The notes: generated by a model from the letters alone, not told the origin. Shown: positions 11,926 through 23,458, counted from the first letter of the stretch. The stretch: 64,000 bases of DNA from Icerya purchasi (GCA_039619475.1 CM077116.1:462705576-462769575), one strand, 5' to 3'. Numbers and translations are program-made.

Positions 11926-13277
11926 ATATTAGTCAGTGAGATTTTTGGTGAGTAACTGGATTGCATCGCTAAACAAGAAATCGAGAGCACCTGGATGGAT
12001 TATACAGCTGGTTTATATGACGATATAAATAGACCGGAAAAAGATATTGTAGGTTAAGGTTAAGGCAATAGAAAATGCACCGTCCATCGAAACGTATGAC
12101 TAGAGCAATTAAACAGGCAAGAAAGGGAAAAGCGACCGGAGTTGATCAAATTTCAATAGATTTAACTAAACACATTCCGGAAAAATACAGAACACTCCTG
12201 CTACATCTTTTCAATAAAATGTATTACGGAGGTAGGCTCCCGGAAGATTTAAAAAAAATTAGTTTCATCCCGATACAAAAAAAGAATAATAATTCAAAAA
12301 GCTGTTCAGAACACCGAACAATTACTCTAATAAGTCATTAAAACTCTTACTGACAGTCATAAACTACAGACTACAACATAGAATAGATAAAACCTTGAGT
12401 GAAACACAATTTGGTTTCATAGCGAATAGGAGCACTAGAGACTCCATAGTGCTATTAAAAGTGATCATGCGGAGAACTTTAAATATAAACGGAGATATGT
12501 ATTAGTATGTTTCATCGATTATGAGAAAGCTATTGACAGAGTTGATCACTTGAAGCTAATCGAAGTATTTGCTAAAATACGATATCGATCGTAATTAATA
12601 TACAACTTATAAAGTATTTATATATTGGGACCAGAGGGCAAATATGAAGATGGGAAGTGAATACGCCGAAGAATGGATTAAAAAAAGAGTCAGACAAAGA
12701 TGCCCATTGTCTCAGCTTTCCAATTTATATGCAGAGGAAATAATGAAATACTCGAAACTAGATGCATTGGGATTTCTAATTAATGGACAATTAATAAATA
12801 ACATTTTGTATGCGGATGATAAAGTACTAATAGCCGAAACAGCCGAACAAACGCGAAGAAATCATAAATAAAGAAGGAAAAAAGTATAATATGGAAATAA
12901 ATACAAATAAAACGAAAATAATGAAGTGTTCCAGGTCAAAAAGCGCACAGACACAAATACAAATAGAGGGACAGCGACTAGAATACGGTAAACAATATAG
13001 ATACTTAGGTGTACACTGATGACTGAAGACGGACGTGACGATATAGAAATAAAACCCAGAAGAGCAATGGCTAGAAAGGCCTTTGGGAATTTAGAAAAAA
13101 TAATAACAAAGAAGAAAATGAATATAGATATGAAAAAAAACGCGAATGTCATGACGGTGCTATGTGTGGTCCATAATGCAATATTCCGCTAAAACCTGGA
13201 CAATAAGCGCAGATTGTAAAAAAAAAAAAATTGACGCCGTTGAAATGTGGGCATACAGGCGTATGCTAAAAATCCCG
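11926..13277 (+). pseudogene. RTE-like LINE reverse transcriptase, 5' part, split by the palindrome
   Basis: The + strand reads through an RTE/BovB-like reverse transcriptase with frame breaks. Blocks in order: 'YTAGLYDDINRPE' (11,998-12,045), 'AIKQARKGKATGVDQIS', 'LFNKMYYGGRLPEDLKKI', 'FIPIQKKN', 'EHRTITLISH', 'QFGFIANRSTRDSI', 'CFIDYEKA', 'KKRVRQRCPLSQLSNLYAEE', 'INNILYADDKVLIAET' (catalytic YADD box, near 12,800), 'YRYLGV', 'ARKAFGNLEKIITKKKM' and 'VEMWAYRRMLKIP'. The last two codons are the ATCCCG at 13,272-13,277. Exactly there the palindromic element begins, and the reading continues at 33,661. The upstream endonuclease is not readable. Confidence 0.85.
13272..13277. repeat. Left target-site duplication (ATCCCG) of the palindromic element
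   Basis: The six bases just before the left end of the palindrome are identical to the six just after its right end (33,661-33,666). In both places they are codons for I-P in the interrupted LINE frame, so one copy was duplicated by the insertion. Confidence 0.9.
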
Positions 13278-14144
13278 AGTAGCTTATTTTTAGGGACTTT
13301 GGCGCATAGTTCTATTTTTCTCCACCAGAAAATGTAGGAGCACTAGTGTCGTGCCTGAAAACACGATCCGCTCGCAGAAACTAACATACGTATTTTATTT
13401 GGGAGGCAAAAGTAACCGAATTTTTTTGTTCCGACAGTGCAAAATCATCCGAGTTTCTTCGTGGTTCACCAAATTTCCTCAAAATTTCCCTGTGCGGTTC
13501 CCTCGCATTTCCGATAATTTGGAGAGTTTAAAAATTAGCTTAAATATAATATTTAAAGCCGGAAACCAAGCTCCGATCGACCACCTTTTATCATTCATAC
13601 ATATTTTTTTTTTTATTTTATTTATTCCATCCGTAAGTATTTATGTATGTTTTCCCCGGTTCTAAAAATAAATCCATTGATGTCTTGCCCCTCAACTAAT
13701 GCGCACCGTCCGATCCCACACACATTCTGTTCTCATTAGTTTCCCTATCGTTCATAATATTTTTTCCAGAGCCTAAGTATTATAAAATTAGTCAAAATAT
13801 ATTTTTTCAATTTCTATGGTTCCAAAAATTTTTTCCTTATTCTCCGATCGTTGCAAAAGCGTACTGACAGATCACATGCTTATATCTATTATATCGTCAG
13901 CCGTTGCGAAGGCATACCGTTCGATCCTGCACACACTCTACTCTCGATAGTTTCCCTATCGTTCATAATATTTTTTCCGGAGCCTAAGTATTATAAAATT
14001 AGTCCAAGTATATTTTATTATTTTTCTCACTTACGATTATTTTTCCGTCCATAAGTATTATAAAATTAGCCTAAGTATATTTCACATTTTCTACGGTTCC
14101 AAAAATTATTCTTTATTCTCCGATCGTTACAAAAGCGTACTGAC

Positions 14145-14414
14145 TAGTGATGGGCAACTTCGAAATGTTTCATTCGAATTATTCAATTGTTCGATAACTT
14201 CGAATGCATTCGATTGTTCCACAGTTGCATTCGAAATGTTATTTCATTCGAATAATTCATTCGTATTCACAACAATCATTCGAATTAAAATCGTTCGAAT
14301 CAAAATCATTCGAATCAAAATCATTTGAATCAAAATCATTTGATTGTTTTTTTTTTTTTTTGATGATTGTTGATTGTTTCGATTGTAAAAACATTTCGAA
14401 ATCGCACATCACTA
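14145..14414. mobile_element. hAT-type MITE, copy 1 (left arm)
   Basis: The element begins TAGTGATGGGCAACTTCGAA and ends in the imperfect inverse TTTCGAAATCGCACATCACTA, both rich in TTCGAA. The flanking 8 bases are GTACTGAC on the left and GCACTGGC on the right, a decayed 8-bp target duplication as made by hAT transposases. The inside is built from a 15-bp repeat of the type TTCGAATCAAAATCA and a T-run. A neighbouring array unit at 13,861 shows the same site without the MITE. Confidence 0.75.
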
Positions 14415-14697
14415 GCACTGGCAGATCACACGCTTATATCTACCATAGCGTTAGCCACCACGAAAGCGAACCATTCGATCTCGTGCACACTCTGCTCTCG
14501 ATAGTTTCCCTATCGTTCATAATAATTTTTCAAAGCCTAAGTATTATAGAATTAGTGCAAGTATATTTATTATTTTTTCTCACTTACAATTATTTTTCCG
14601 TCTGTAAGTATTATAAAATTAGTCTAAGTATATTTCTCATTTTCTATGGTTCCAAAAATTTTTCCTTATTCTCCGATCGTTACAAAAGCGCACTGAC

Positions 14698-14982
14698 TAG
14701 TGATGGGCAACTTCGAAATGATTCATTCGAATTATTCGATTGTTCGATAACTTCGAATGCATTCGATTGTTCCACAGTTGCATTCGAAATGTTATTTCAT
14801 TCGAATAATTCATTCGTATTCACAACAATCATTCGAATTAAAATCATTCGAATCAAAATCATTCGAATCAAAATCATTTGAATCAAAATCATTCGAATCA
14901 AAATCATTTGATTGTTTTTTGTTTTTTTTGACGATTGTTGATTGTTTCGATTGTAAAAACATTTCGAAATCGCACATCACTA
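14698..14982. mobile_element. hAT-type MITE, copy 2 (left arm)
   Basis: Same ends as the copy at 14,145. It is 15 bp longer because it has one more internal 15-bp repeat. Flanks GCACTGAC and GCACTGGC match at seven of eight positions. The copy arose by tandem duplication of the whole MITE-bearing unit (offset 553 bp) rather than by a second insertion. Confidence 0.75.
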
Positions 14983-15399
14983 GCACTGGCAGATCACACG
15001 CTTATATCTACCATAGCGTTAGCCATCGCGAGAGCGAACCATTCGATCCCGTGCACACTCTGCTCTCAATAGTTTCCCTATCGTTCATAATAATTTTTCC
15101 AAGCCTAATTATTATAGAATTAGTCTAAGTATATTTATTATTTTTTTTCACTTACGATTACTTTTCCATCCGTAAGTATTTATGTATGTTTTCCCCGGTT
15201 CTAAAAATAAATCTATCGATGTCTCGCCCCTCAATGAATGCGCACGCATCATTCTCGCGCACGTGTCATTCGTTCGCGTTACCACTTTTTTTCAAAATTA
15301 GTCCAAGTATATTTTATTATTTTTCTCATTACGATTATTTTCAGTCCGTAAGTATTTCTGTATGTTTTCCGAGGTTTTAAAAATTAATCCGAACAGACA

Positions 15400-16290
15400 T
15401 CCAGACTGTTGTGAAAGCACACTAACCATTCCCGCACAGATTCTACATTATACATTACTCTATAACGAGTTCTTCAAAAATTGATTCAAATATTTTTTTC
15501 ATTTTTTTTTTCAATCCTAAAAATTCATTCTTTCTACCCCCGCCCCTCCCAGCTAAAATTACCGATCTTTCGTAATCTTTATTTATTTTATCGATTCTAA
15601 AAATTAATCAATGGTTCGCTCGAAAGCGTACCGTACATTCCCACACACATATCTTCTATCACGAATTTCCCTATCGATCATGAACATTTTTCAACGTTAG
15701 CCACAATAGCATATCACATTGGTCTCGCATACGCACCACATGCAGTTCTATATGTTTAATTTTTTATTAACGATCTTTATTTTTGTACAGGTATTACTTT
15801 TTCCTACACAGTCATGTCATCATATACACTTAACATTGTCAAAATAATTTTAACCTTTCGAGAAAGAAAAATCTCCGATCAATAAAAAGTATTTATCAAC
15901 ATCACAATTATTTTTAATATTAATCGTTTCGCTACAAACATAATTTTTTTATTTAATAAACTCATCAACATCATCAATCGTTTCAAGACATTATTGTTTC
16001 AAACATCAATCCCTCTTTTCCAAAAATTGATAACCTCTGCAGGTATATATCTCGTCGTCGCAACAACCTTTACCTGCATGACTCGCATACCTTCAAGACC
16101 ACTTGTACATTGCTCGCACGCTATTTACCATTATTCGGTACAAGAATATTTTTCACACTCCCTCACATACATATGCGCATACACTCAAAGTCCTCGATTA
16201 CTTTGCTCGTATACAAATATATCAGCTTTCTCCGACGGAACAACATTTTTCTGACGTAACATTTCCACTGCCACAACCGATTCAAAGGTA
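15400..16290 (+). other. Array-to-gene transition, no gene seen (left arm)
   Basis: Beyond the array the sequence loses its periodicity but keeps fragments such as 'TTCCCTATCGATCATGAAC'. Two overlapping frames (15,994-16,254 and 16,103-16,291) are open but show no recognisable motif and no start context. The end of this block has a donor-like AAAG/GTAGTT at 16,287/16,288. Confidence 0.4.
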
Positions 16291-16513
16291 GTTAATCAGA
16301 TAGACTATCGAACGGAATCATTCAAGCAGTCAGTATTAGTTTTATGTTAAACATGTGTATTTTCTCGAATCTGTGTTCACGCATTATTAAAAAATTTACG
16401 TCAATGTTAAAGAAAATAATTTCCTACGTTTTTCCTCTTTTTTTCTCTATCATTTTTTTTTCTGTCTTTTATCTTTTCTTTTTCTCTGTCTTTTTTTTTT
16501 TTTTTTTTTTTAG
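16288..16513 (+). other. Possible 5' leader intron before the two-part ORF (left arm)
   Basis: A pyrimidine tract with about 21 consecutive T (16,491-16,511) runs directly into TAG, ending at about 16,513. This is a textbook 3' splice acceptor and stands 30 bp before the ATG at 16,544. A matching donor candidate is GGTAGT at 16,287-16,292. Also in this stretch is CAGTCAGTATTAG (near 16,328), which resembles an insect initiator. The 67-codon frame at 16,344-16,547 is an artefact of the T-runs. Confidence 0.4.
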
Positions 16514-16543
16514 TGAAAAGTTTGAAATACATATTATTCAATC

Positions 16544-17080
16544 ATGAAAGCTAATATAGTTAACATAAGCAGCAACTCAAAATCAATTAAGGACGCCAAA
16601 TTTATTCAGAATTCATTTTCTAGTGATATTGTCTCGCATACAACTTCATCACCTCCAACACTGCAATTAGATTATGGTTATACAGCAGAAGAATCAAAAT
16701 CTTTTGTACGTAATAACATTGATCCTGTATTATTATCAGAACAAGCAGATATATCGGAATATTTTGTAGATATCAGCATCCATATAGATTGTGATTATGA
16801 TTTTCAAGTAACCAAACTAGCAATGATTGATATGTCTGGCGGGAAGTGTTTGCATACACTGTGTAAGCCAAGCAGAGCATGGCATGCATCAAAAATGCCG
16901 CATTTACAATGTTCTTCGATGAGTCATTACTTGAAAAACCCTTCATTATTTCCCTGTCGGGAAGAAATATTCATGGCACGCAATATATTCACAATATTGT
17001 CTCAAAAACCGAGAGCTCGCATATATATTTTAACGGTATATGCTAAACTTACACTAATGGAACTTAACGAAAAGTCTTAA
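16544..17080 (+). CDS. Palindrome ORF, first part (178 codons), left-arm copy
   Basis: An open frame starts at ATG 16,544 and ends in TAA at 17,078-17,080. It continues in the same frame as the next ORF, so the original product was probably about 340 residues. The N-terminal 60 residues are polar and look unstructured. From residue 70 on there is a 'FVDISIHI' strand, 'KLAMIDMSGG', a 'CKPSRAWHASKM' block, and then hydrophobic 'RARIYILTVYAKL'. By memory this layout resembles an uncharacterised arthropod family with an exonuclease-like (RNase H) fold, but the usual E after the first D is missing. It cannot be confirmed without a profile search. The start follows a strong splice acceptor. The right arm carries the same frame and the same stop. 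Confidence 0.55.
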   Translation: MKANIVNISSNSKSIKDAKFIQNSFSSDIVSHTTSSPPTLQLDYGYTAEESKSFVRNNIDPVLLSEQADISEYFVDISIHIDCDYDFQVTKLAMIDMSGGKCLHTLCKPSRAWHASKMPHLQCSSMSHYLKNPSLFPCREEIFMARNIFTILSQKPRARIYILTVYAKLTLMELNEKS

Positions 17081-17563
17081 TTGTTGCGTGACTTAGACTA
17101 TGAAATCGTTAATATGGATCAAGTCTTTCGACTATATAGTATTGAGAATCTACATGAAGAGTATTTTGGTATAAGCAATTTGATAACCTGTAAACATCTT
17201 AATGAGAATGTTAGTTTTCATTGTGCAGTGAAAAACGTTATGGTGATGAAGGCCTGGTACGATCATGTTATCCATCCGCTGAAGCTTATGATTAATCTCA
17301 GTATAAATGATTTAAGACAGTTGTTCATTATAGCCACCAAAGAAATGATAATTACATTATTTCCAAGTTGTGTTGGAGACATTTATGCATTTCTACCAGA
17401 TAGATTAAAACAGGATGTTACGATAAAATCACTTCTACCATGTTATGAGCATGAGCATGATGAAGAATATTATATCGATAATGATACATTGCGACAGAGT
17501 ACTCGAAATTGTATGAAAGTAAAAGATTGTATCGATTGTCAATATACAATTCGCGTGGATTAA
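17081..17563 (+). CDS. Palindrome ORF, second part (160 codons), left-arm copy
   Basis: It starts directly after the TAA of the first part, in the same frame, with TTG as first codon and no ATG nearby, so it is best read as the downstream half of one gene broken by a single stop. Features seen: 'DYEIVNMDQV' (strand plus acidic residues), 'CKHLNENVSFHCAVKNVMVM' (cysteine/histidine block with 'HCAVKNV'), 'KAWYDHVIHPL' and an acidic C-terminal stretch 'EHEHDEEYYIDND'. The HCA-KNV-W pattern fits the same uncharacterised arthropod family as the first part. The stop is shared with the other arm, so it predates the palindrome or was spread by conversion. Alternative: stop-codon readthrough. Confidence 0.5.
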   Translation: MLRDLDYEIVNMDQVFRLYSIENLHEEYFGISNLITCKHLNENVSFHCAVKNVMVMKAWYDHVIHPLKLMINLSINDLRQLFIIATKEMIITLFPSCVGDIYAFLPDRLKQDVTIKSLLPCYEHEHDEEYYIDNDTLRQSTRNCMKVKDCIDCQYTIRVD

Positions 17564-20335
17564 AAATTCATTATTTCAATCGTTTAACAATTTTGTGTAT
17601 ATTTGTATATATTTTGTATATTAATGTATATATTTTTTCCCCAATCATCCGCTCGTTCGTTTTTTATGTTTTGTTAATCATTTTGTAAATATATTTTTAT
17701 ACATATGAAAATTTTGTTTGTATATATTTGTGTATATTTCCCCCCCTCAATATGTTTCGTTCTATTATATATATTTTTCCTAATTATTTTTCATCTTTTT
17801 ACACTCCTTTTCAATTCCGTTTATTTAATTATTTCTATATCTCTCTTTCCCCCTCTTAATTTAAAGTACTGGTAATGATGAATATTACAAAAATCTGAAC
17901 CAGTTGTGTAAAGTGTACATATAATTATTGTCTAATTTTCGAATATAATCCCACATAATTTGTTCACATCTTTTTAGATTAAAAAATTATATTTTTGATT
18001 CTTTCTATAACAAACGAATCTAACTGTTCAAGTTTTTCATGACATCACGTACATCAAGTATTTCCAGAACTGTGTGAGTTTTCATTAATTTGTAAGACTC
18101 AACCTAAGACCTGGAGAGTTCTCTCAAATTTTTTAAAATCTTTTATAATCACATTTTTATAAAAAATATGTATTAAGTTTACATGTTACTTAATATTTTT
18201 TTTATTTCATAAGTATTTTTCGAGGTATATATGAGATTGTCTATGAGGTGTGTTGATCAATAGAACAACAGGTAGAAAACCTAGTAGTTTACGAGACACA
18301 GCATGTTCAAAGAAAAAAATGAGCTAGCACAAGCTGATCAGAGTTACAACGTGCGAGTGAGAGATATATTCTCGAGAGCAACAGCTTGATTATAAAAAAC
18401 GTCGAAGATACAACCTTCTATCCGTGAACAATTATCACATCAAACATAAAAAAGGTTGACTAAAAAAATATTATTTTCTTTTTCATTCATTCTCGCTACT
18501 ATTACCACTCGCGCCCCACTGTCAAGACCTCTGAACATACATTACTAACGTCGTCAACAGTATAATATTTTTGCTCTGTGTTATTAAATTAACCCAAATA
18601 TATTTTTATTCGTTCATTACACAAACATTTTTTTCAAATCTTTTGTAATATGTCGTGCACACATTTATAGCCTGCAGACACTACTCGCTTCATTACCATG
18701 AAAACATCTCTTTCATTGGTACTTATCATAACATAGTTTTCCTAAAATTGTAGAAAAATTCTCTTCACTCCATTCTTCCAAGGTGATTTATTTCCAAATT
18801 TCAAATCATGCATAATTATTTTAGAATCAAATTAAGTATATTTTGTCATTTCCAAAAAATCAAACATCTCTGTACAGGGCATTAACTCATTTTTACATCA
18901 AACATATTATTTTTTTTAATCTACCATACATATTATTTTTTATCATTTAAATTTTTCCTTAATTCACGAGTAGCTAACTTATAGAAAACATATTATTGTA
19001 AACATGCATGACGAAGTTACTCCTTATAATTACATCATGAATTAATTTTTTCTTCATTTTTTTTTTTACCATCATGAAATTGTAGTAGTGTTTTTAATTT
19101 TTTTTATTTCCCATACATGACAAAAGCAATAGAATAACGGCATCTATGAATGTGTACACTGTACGCCTCCAATAACCTATCAGGCATTTTTTTAAAATTA
19201 GTCCAAGCATAGTATTCTTTCAATATCAAAGCCGATCATACATAATTTTTTCTTCTATATAATCACTAACCTATGAAAACACTTTGTTCGTTTTACTCAT
19301 ACTGAAGCAATCACTCTTTTTCCCTCATGCTAACAAACTTCAAAATTTAATAATATAACACAAAATTATTCTAAATATATGTTCATGCTATTAAAATTAA
19401 TGTATCAATTAATCTTTATATTCCTTTTGTACATTTCTGAAAAAATCCTACAACATGTTTTAAAATTAGTCGAAGTATACTATTTTATTACCTGAAATCA
19501 ATTATTCTCTCATACAGTTTTTCCAATCATACATAATTTTTTTCCATATTATCATTATTTGCAAAGTCATACAAAACAACATCATAATTTTAATCATAAT
19601 TAATCCTTCATTCCATTCCTTTCATGCTATACACCATTATCATTCAATTCAACGTTATGAAATTAGTCTAAATATACATTCATGCTAGCAAAGTTATTAT
19701 CTCACCCTTTGCATTGTTTCAAGATGATTTATTTTACATTTTTTCTTTAAATTTCCCTCATACTATTATTTTTGAAATGTAGGATGATGACTATGATTAG
19801 AATTCATGATTATGAAGAGAGAGACGCATGCTGAAATTGTCATTGTATATGCGAGATGATATGTGATTGTGGGTGAGTATACATGTATGTAAAATATATG
19901 AGTGTGTTAGTAGAAAACATCCGTTCAAGCGTGAACACAGGTACAGATACAGTTATAGAATGAGAGAAATAAAAATATATATTTTGTTATGTTTGATATG
20001 TGTATGATAAAGAGGTGAACAATGAATAATCACATTACCCTCACAACTTAGACATTGAGTTATACCTTTACAGTATTTTAGATGTAAAAGCAGTGACATT
20101 GACATGTAGTAAACGTTTTCATCACTTTTGACTAATTATAACCAATTTTCCAACATTTCTCATCATTTTCTTACATTTTAATACTTTTACACCGTTTTAG
20201 TTAATTTTTGCTATTTAATATCATTTTTCCAGTGTTTTTACCACCTTTCACGCAATTTTCATCATTCTTTCAATATCTTTGTTAGGTTTCTTCTTACAAC
20301 TCATTACCATTTCGATCGTCATTATTGATATCCAT
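17564..20335. other. Long AT-rich non-coding stretch with degenerate ATTAGTC repeats (left arm)
   Basis: No open frame of note on either strand. A degenerate motif close to AAATTAGTCcAAgTATA recurs near 18,590, 18,830, 19,195, 19,365, 19,460 and 19,658, often followed 40-60 bp later by CATACATAATTTTTT. This is the same motif as in the outer 276-bp array, so the whole arm may have grown from one repeat. Confidence 0.5.
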
Positions 20336-20337
20336 CA

Positions 20338-20759
20338 TTATTTATGCTTTCAATCCTTCTGCTTCATCTATGCACACATACAGCTTAGCAATCGCCGCAG
20401 CCATTGAACACTGTAGAACCGCAATCGCGATCTCCATTTGATTATTGGGATTTAAAAGTCACATCTTTGAGTGCTTGATCTAATGCATCAACATGATCTT
20501 TGTATTCGCCCACCCACTGTTGGAGGTTCCGCTTGATATCTTCAACAGACTATCATACAGTTGTTTAATAAGAGAATCCGTAATACCCGAGACATTTACT
20601 TAACGTTTTCCCAACACATTCACAGACCTACCCTGTACACTAAGGAAATCTTTAAACATCTCTGTAACCATTCCTTTTAAGCTGGTGGGAGCAAGGGACT
20701 CCTATAAACGTTTGTCAATCAACACTTCACTGTTCATTGCCCTGGTTTCACTCGCCATT
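20338..20759 (-). pseudogene. Decayed coding patch (left-arm copy)
   Basis: Mirror of 26,180-26,600, described there. Its base composition is less AT-rich than its surroundings. The 62-codon + strand frame at 20,685 is a shadow on the opposite strand. Confidence 0.35.
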
Positions 20760-21602
20760 ACACAGTCATGTAATAAACATTTTCTTCTTGTACAATTTTC
20801 TTATGCTTTAACACTATTACAACATTTTTCCTCATTTCTAACTAATTGTAACCAATTTTCCACTAATTCTTAGCATGTTCTTCTATTTTAGGACCTTTTT
20901 TGCGCTATTTTTTCATCAATTTATATTATTTCACATCGTTTTTCTGATGTTTTTAGTGTCTTTCACACAATTTTGCTAATTATTTTCGATTATTTCTTAA
21001 CATGTTCTTCCGTTTTAGGACCTTTTTGCGCTGTTTTTTCATCAATTTATAATATTTTCCATCACTTTTTCTAGTGTTTTAGTACCTTTCACACAATTTT
21101 ACTCAATTTTTTCACCATCTTTGAAGATTTTTTCATTTATCTCATACATTATATGTCTGAATGTGACGATTAACTATCCTTTTAAGTACATTTTATAATT
21201 CGATATAATGATAGATAATAAGGAAAGATCTAATTCAATTTTGTTTAAAATTTATTCAATAATTTTTATGACATTCATCATAATCAATAAAAATGATCAT
21301 TGCTTCAATGCTAAATTATATCAGTTAATTATTAAATATTCATAATATACAGCATAAAAAGATTGATTTAACTGATTATATCCTTCTTCTACCAACTTTT
21401 CTTGTATCATTCAAATTCCAGCATCTACATCAATATTTTCCAATTGTTTAGATGTGTGTAGTATCAATAATCATTCAACCGCTTCATTAGGTTCATCAGA
21501 ATAAATTTATAAGAGGATCTTCAAGATATACTTTGCGACAAGTGCTATATGTATGTTTCTTTTTTTTTTGTTTCACCAGGATAAACTTTTATACTATGTA
21601 TG
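20760..21602. other. Short tandem duplication and spacer (left arm)
   Basis: An approximately 120-bp block is repeated in tandem: 'CATGTTCTTC.ATTTTAGGACCTTTTT.GCGC' followed by 'TTTTTTCATCAATTTATA' occurs near 20,873-20,930 and again near 21,000-21,050. The motif 'CACACAATTTT' follows each. No gene is seen. Confidence 0.5.
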
Positions 21603-21869
21603 TTAGATTGAAATGGAGAACATATTTTTTTTTCTGTATTTAGGAAGTGGAGTTCCCTTTAATACACCAGTAACACATACATGAGATCCAGTAAATTCCA
21701 GTATTTGTTCATATAGTGCTAAATCATTATTTGTATATTTATTCTTATCAACATTCATTTCCATCAGTAAATGAATCAAACCTTCCGTGTAAAGAAATTT
21801 GGTTAGAGTTCTTCCTTTTCCTAAATAAATTTCATCACATTCACAATTCCATAGAAACTGGTCTTGATC
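21603..21869 (-). pseudogene. Unassigned 88-codon open frame (left-arm copy)
   Basis: Mirror of 25,069-25,335; see that entry. Confidence 0.35.
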
Positions 21870-22020
21870 TCATCATATACTCATGAGTATTAGCATTATA
21901 TAGTATTCAATATACTTGATCATTTATACAGATTCATCACCAGATATTTGAAATAGGTCAATTTCACATATATTAATAGACTTATATCCAGACTTATTAT
22001 CACTATTGTTCATAATCTTT

Positions 22021-22344
22021 TTAATTTTCATCATTATTTTCATAATCATCTTTCTTACTGACACAAGAAAGTTTGTGACGTTTTACCATTGCCATATCAC
22101 TCATTCCATCAGAATCCTTTTTCATCATTTTAGATATTTGTATTGTTTCCAGAATATCCAATATATGTGTTGTAACAGGTTCAAACACATCAGATGAATT
22201 ATTTGTAATAGATTTCCAGAACTGTATTTGCATTATATTTTTCATTATATCACTATACATTCTTTCCCTTTCACTTTTAAGATATGCTTCATTATTTATT
22301 CCGTTATTACTAATATTAATCATTACTTTACTCGTTGACACCAT
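22021..22344 (-). CDS. 107-codon palindrome ORF, left-arm copy
   Basis: Identical to the right-arm ORF at 24,594-24,917 except for one residue (M for I at position 29), a case of codon-level change between arms. It is read away from the centre. It lies at the edge of the diverged patch: its start is the point where near-identity of the arms resumes. Confidence 0.45.
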   Translation of the reverse strand: MVSTSKVMINISNNGINNEAYLKSERERMYSDIMKNIMQIQFWKSITNNSSDVFEPVTTHILDILETIQISKMMKKDSDGMSDMAMVKRHKLSCVSKKDDYENNDEN

Positions 22345-22930
22345 TATTACATATAATTTAAAAGTTCATCAAAACTCACATGTAAATCTTCTCTATATAC
22401 ACATTTCAGCATCTATTTTGTTCATAGAGATTTCATGATTATTCGTCAACAGTAATTTATAGAAAGTTTTTTTAATTGCTTAAAGAAATATTCAGTTCTA
22501 TCATCCTTATTATATACATAATGTATTTCAAACTGTTCCCTAAATATACTATTCATGAAACAAATCTTTATAACAACTATAATAAAATTGATGTGATTTA
22601 AGCTGAAAATAAGGTATTTTGCAGTAAAATCGCAGTTTTTGCATCTTAGGTGCTAATATTTTTGACGTAAAATGGTATTTTCCCTTTAAAATTTGATGTT
22701 TTGTCAAAATATTGATATTTTAGTCCTAAATGATGTAATTGCTGTATGAAGAGTACTTTTTAGTCTGAGCTGTATACTTCTTGATGTGGTATTCCATTCA
22801 TTGTGAAGCTATGTTTGAACGGGTTCATGTCTAGTTATGGGAGGTTTACAGAACTTTTCTACTGTATCAGTTATAGTAGAATGGTTGTTGTATGTTAGTG
22901 AGATTATGGTGTTTGATTGTGAATAATAAA
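22345..22930. repeat. Diverged patch of the palindrome, left-arm side
   Basis: Compared with 24,008-24,593 in reverse complement, this stretch has a substitution every 6-10 bases by eye and several small indels, while sequence on both sides matches almost perfectly. In the reversed strand a frame with 'FMNSIFREQFEIHY' is still readable on both arms, so coding sequence may be involved. Confidence 0.75.
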
Positions 22931-23458
22931 TATGGGTAAGAGGTGGAGTGTGTCCCATCAAGCAGGGAGCATACTGTTGGGTAATTATCTCTAACATTTG
23001 CACACATTGCAAGGCAGATATATTATGTCTAGTCAAAATTAGTTGATGTATATTGTTCCAGTTTTACATTAAACGTTCACATTGAGTGATGCGACAGTCT
23101 AGACAATATCAAGATTCATTCAATCATTATATTATTTTACACCATTTTCTGTTGTTCCACTCCATTTTTTACATTTGATCAGCTCTTTTGATGATTTTTG
23201 TTAATTTTCAAGGGTACAAACTTCATAATGTGAAGTTATTTTAGTTATTTCAACACTCATTACTCACAAATAAAATATAATATCTTAAACACACTCAACA
23301 TGAAAAAAAAAGAAAAAAAAAACTTTACAAACAGAAATAAACAATGAATTGCTTAGAAATTTTAATAAAATCTGAGAAACACGTTAAATATTAAAATGCA
23401 TATATTTTTTCAAACAATGATCAAAACTAGCAGTTTAAGAAATCTAAAAACCCCAAAA

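Larger units (their letters stand above)
13763..15150 (+). repeat. Subterminal tandem array, unit about 276 bp (left arm)
   Basis: Successive units share 'CCTAAGTATTATAAAATTAGTC', a 'TTCCAAAAATTTTTCCTTATTC' block, 'CTCCGATCGTTACAAAAGCG', 'CAGATCACACGCTTATATCTA', a 'CACACTCTGCTCTCGATAG' block and 'TTTCCCTATCGTTCATAATA'. The junction GTACTGAC recurs at 13,861 and 14,137 (276 bp) and as GCACTGAC at 14,690 (553 bp, because the second unit holds a MITE). A less regular continuation runs outward to 13,500 and inward to about 15,400. The short motif AAATTAGTCCAAGTATATTT recurs more than a dozen times along the arm. Confidence 0.8.
13278..23458 (+). repeat. Left arm of the palindrome (10.18 kb)
   Basis: Inverted copy of 23,478-33,660. 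Spot comparison at the outer end shows only scattered single-base differences, for example an A in the left arm at the 'GGAGCACTAG' site against G in the right-arm complement. Order from the outer end: short unique terminus, 276-bp tandem array with hAT-type MITEs, leader and intron acceptor, two-part ORF, long AT-rich non-coding stretch, decayed coding patch, small ORFs, diverged patch, centre. Confidence 0.92.

Noticed and set aside
14204..14881. 225-codon and 123-codon frames with repeated SFESKSFESK-type peptides (and their mirror copies)
   Set aside because: They are translations of the MITE's 15-bp repeat and the tandem array; the frame repeats with the 553-bp DNA period and has no independent support as a protein.
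16344..16547. 67-codon frame before the two-part ORF
   Set aside because: It spans the T-run of the probable splice acceptor and is low-complexity.
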